Assembly: GCA_028713875.1 (NCBI GenBank) | Contig: JAQTNM010000003.1 | Coordinates: forward strand, 1-21,879 | Reading direction: 5' to 3' | From: Candidatus Omnitrophota bacterium | GTDB lineage: Bacteria > Omnitrophota > Gorgyraeia > Gygaellales > Profunditerraquicolaceae | DNA length: 21,879 nt | Part shown: in pieces, positions 21,325-21,879 of the stretch | How positions within the stretch are numbered: position 1 is the stretch's first letter | Layout of the letters: each line of letters starts with the position of its first letter | The notes under the pieces: model-generated | Told to the model about the DNA's origin: nothing | The model's database searches: none | What the model saw: only the letters and a program-made list of their open reading frames with translations | Program-made: the position numbers and the translations under genes

Positions 21325-21879
21325 TTGAACAGGATATTTAATATTGTTATCCTTATCGGTATATTGCTCCTTCCGGCACTCTTTTTTATTTCCCGCAATC
21401 ACGCAGAAGTTATTTATAATAAAGAGCAGGGTAAATTCACCATCCCCTTCGGCCGCTCTTACGATTATTCGGATATTTATGTTACCAGGGTGGTTGACGG
21501 GGATACCCTGAAACTTGAAAACGGGGAGAGGGTGCGGCTTATCGGCATAGATACTCCGGAGATGCACGATTCGGACAAATTATACCGGGATGCCCGGCGC
21601 ACAAAGCAGGATATCCAGACCATTAAGGCGATGGGCAGGCGCGCTTATAACTTTACCCGCACCCTGGTTGAAGGCAAGCAGGTAAGACTGGAATTCGACG
21701 TGGAAAGATACGATAGATACGGCCGGCTCCTTGCCTATGTTTTTTTGAAGGATAGCGGAGCCTTTGTGAATGCCGAGATCATAAAACAGGGTTACGCCTC
21801 GGTGATGACCTATCCACCCAACGTAGAATACGCGGACTTATTTTTAAAATTGTATCAGCAGGCGCGTCAGGATAAGAGG
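21325..21879 (+). CDS. Thermonuclease (SNase-like) family protein, 3' truncated by the window
   Basis: The first 185 residues of a staphylococcal-nuclease-like protein; the frame runs off the window. An N-terminal hydrophobic segment (residues ~5-22) is a signal peptide or anchor, so it acts outside the cytoplasm. The SNase core begins at VVDGDTLKL (metal Asp), then VRLIGIDTPE (Arg, Asp, Thr and catalytic Glu equivalents of Staphylococcus Arg35, Asp40, Thr41 and Glu43) and RYDRYGRLLAYVF with the Arg87 equivalent; all catalytic residues are present. The start is TTG 21325, 6 bases after AAGGAGG; no ATG fits. The double stem-loop copy 2 lies in the leader. Confidence 0.9.
   Translation, partial: MNRIFNIVILIGILLLPALFFISRNHAEVIYNKEQGKFTIPFGRSYDYSDIYVTRVVDGDTLKLENGERVRLIGIDTPEMHDSDKLYRDARRTKQDIQTIKAMGRRAYNFTRTLVEGKQVRLEFDVERYDRYGRLLAYVFLKDSGAFVNAEIIKQGYASVMTYPPNVEYADLFLKLYQQARQDKR

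Noticed and set aside
1..21879. CRISPR arrays, tRNA or rRNA genes
   Set aside because: No regularly spaced direct repeats and no cloverleaf-like or rRNA-like sequence was seen by eye; a tRNAscan/Infernal run would settle it.

Overview
The window looks like a chromosomal segment of an uncultured bacterium. Gene content and several protein variants (a YrdC/phosphatase fusion, an RpiB with CKTG in place of CGTG, an AsmA-like envelope protein, a Ski2-like helicase) fit the Candidatus Omnitrophota group best; this is inferred from remembered family patterns, not from a search. Most genes are moderately GC-balanced and on the + strand. Two stretches are clearly AT-richer: the fragment at the left edge and the transposase gene near 20 kb.

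Layout. (1) 346-5841 is a tight seven-gene run (purD, purE, a YrdC/Sua5-YwlE-like fusion, rpiB, glyA, dCMP deaminase, nrdR) with 4-base ATGA overlaps or near-zero spacing. It joins purine synthesis, one-carbon metabolism, dUMP supply and control of ribonucleotide reductase. The YwlC/YwlE/RpiB/GlyA order matches the ywl-glyA region of Bacillus. (2) 5932-9060 carries a DUF151 bifunctional nuclease, an HD-domain tRNA nucleotidyltransferase, endonuclease III and YjbQ. (3) 9067-10624 has small envelope genes: an entericidin-like lipoprotein, a PLDc_N-type membrane peptide and an AsmA-like protein. (4) 10704-14920 is another compact run: an unknown HTH-like protein, a fumarylacetoacetate hydrolase family enzyme, a UvrD/PcrA-type helicase, a small membrane protein and dCTP deaminase. 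(5) 15105-19350 has a macro-Nudix fusion, a secreted DUF192 protein, a convergent Ski2-like helicase and radC. (6) 19363-21879 is accessory: a small XRE regulator divergent from a four-cysteine short peptide, a REP-associated-type Y1 transposase element with 19-base inverted ends, a DUF3786 gene and a truncated thermonuclease gene.

Non-coding structure is the most interesting part. Three ~167-base imperfect palindromes (A 7807-7973, B 14924-15089, C 18384-18552) nearly fill three intergenic gaps, and they differ by compensatory changes in both arms, so the stem itself is conserved. A second family, a pair of consecutive stem-loops, lies just upstream of two nuclease-type genes (5863-5918 and 21256-21310) and also shows a compensatory pair. 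A third, unrelated long palindrome (142-327) precedes purD. The transposase ribosome-binding site lies inside a 13-bp hairpin.

No tRNA, rRNA or CRISPR array was seen.
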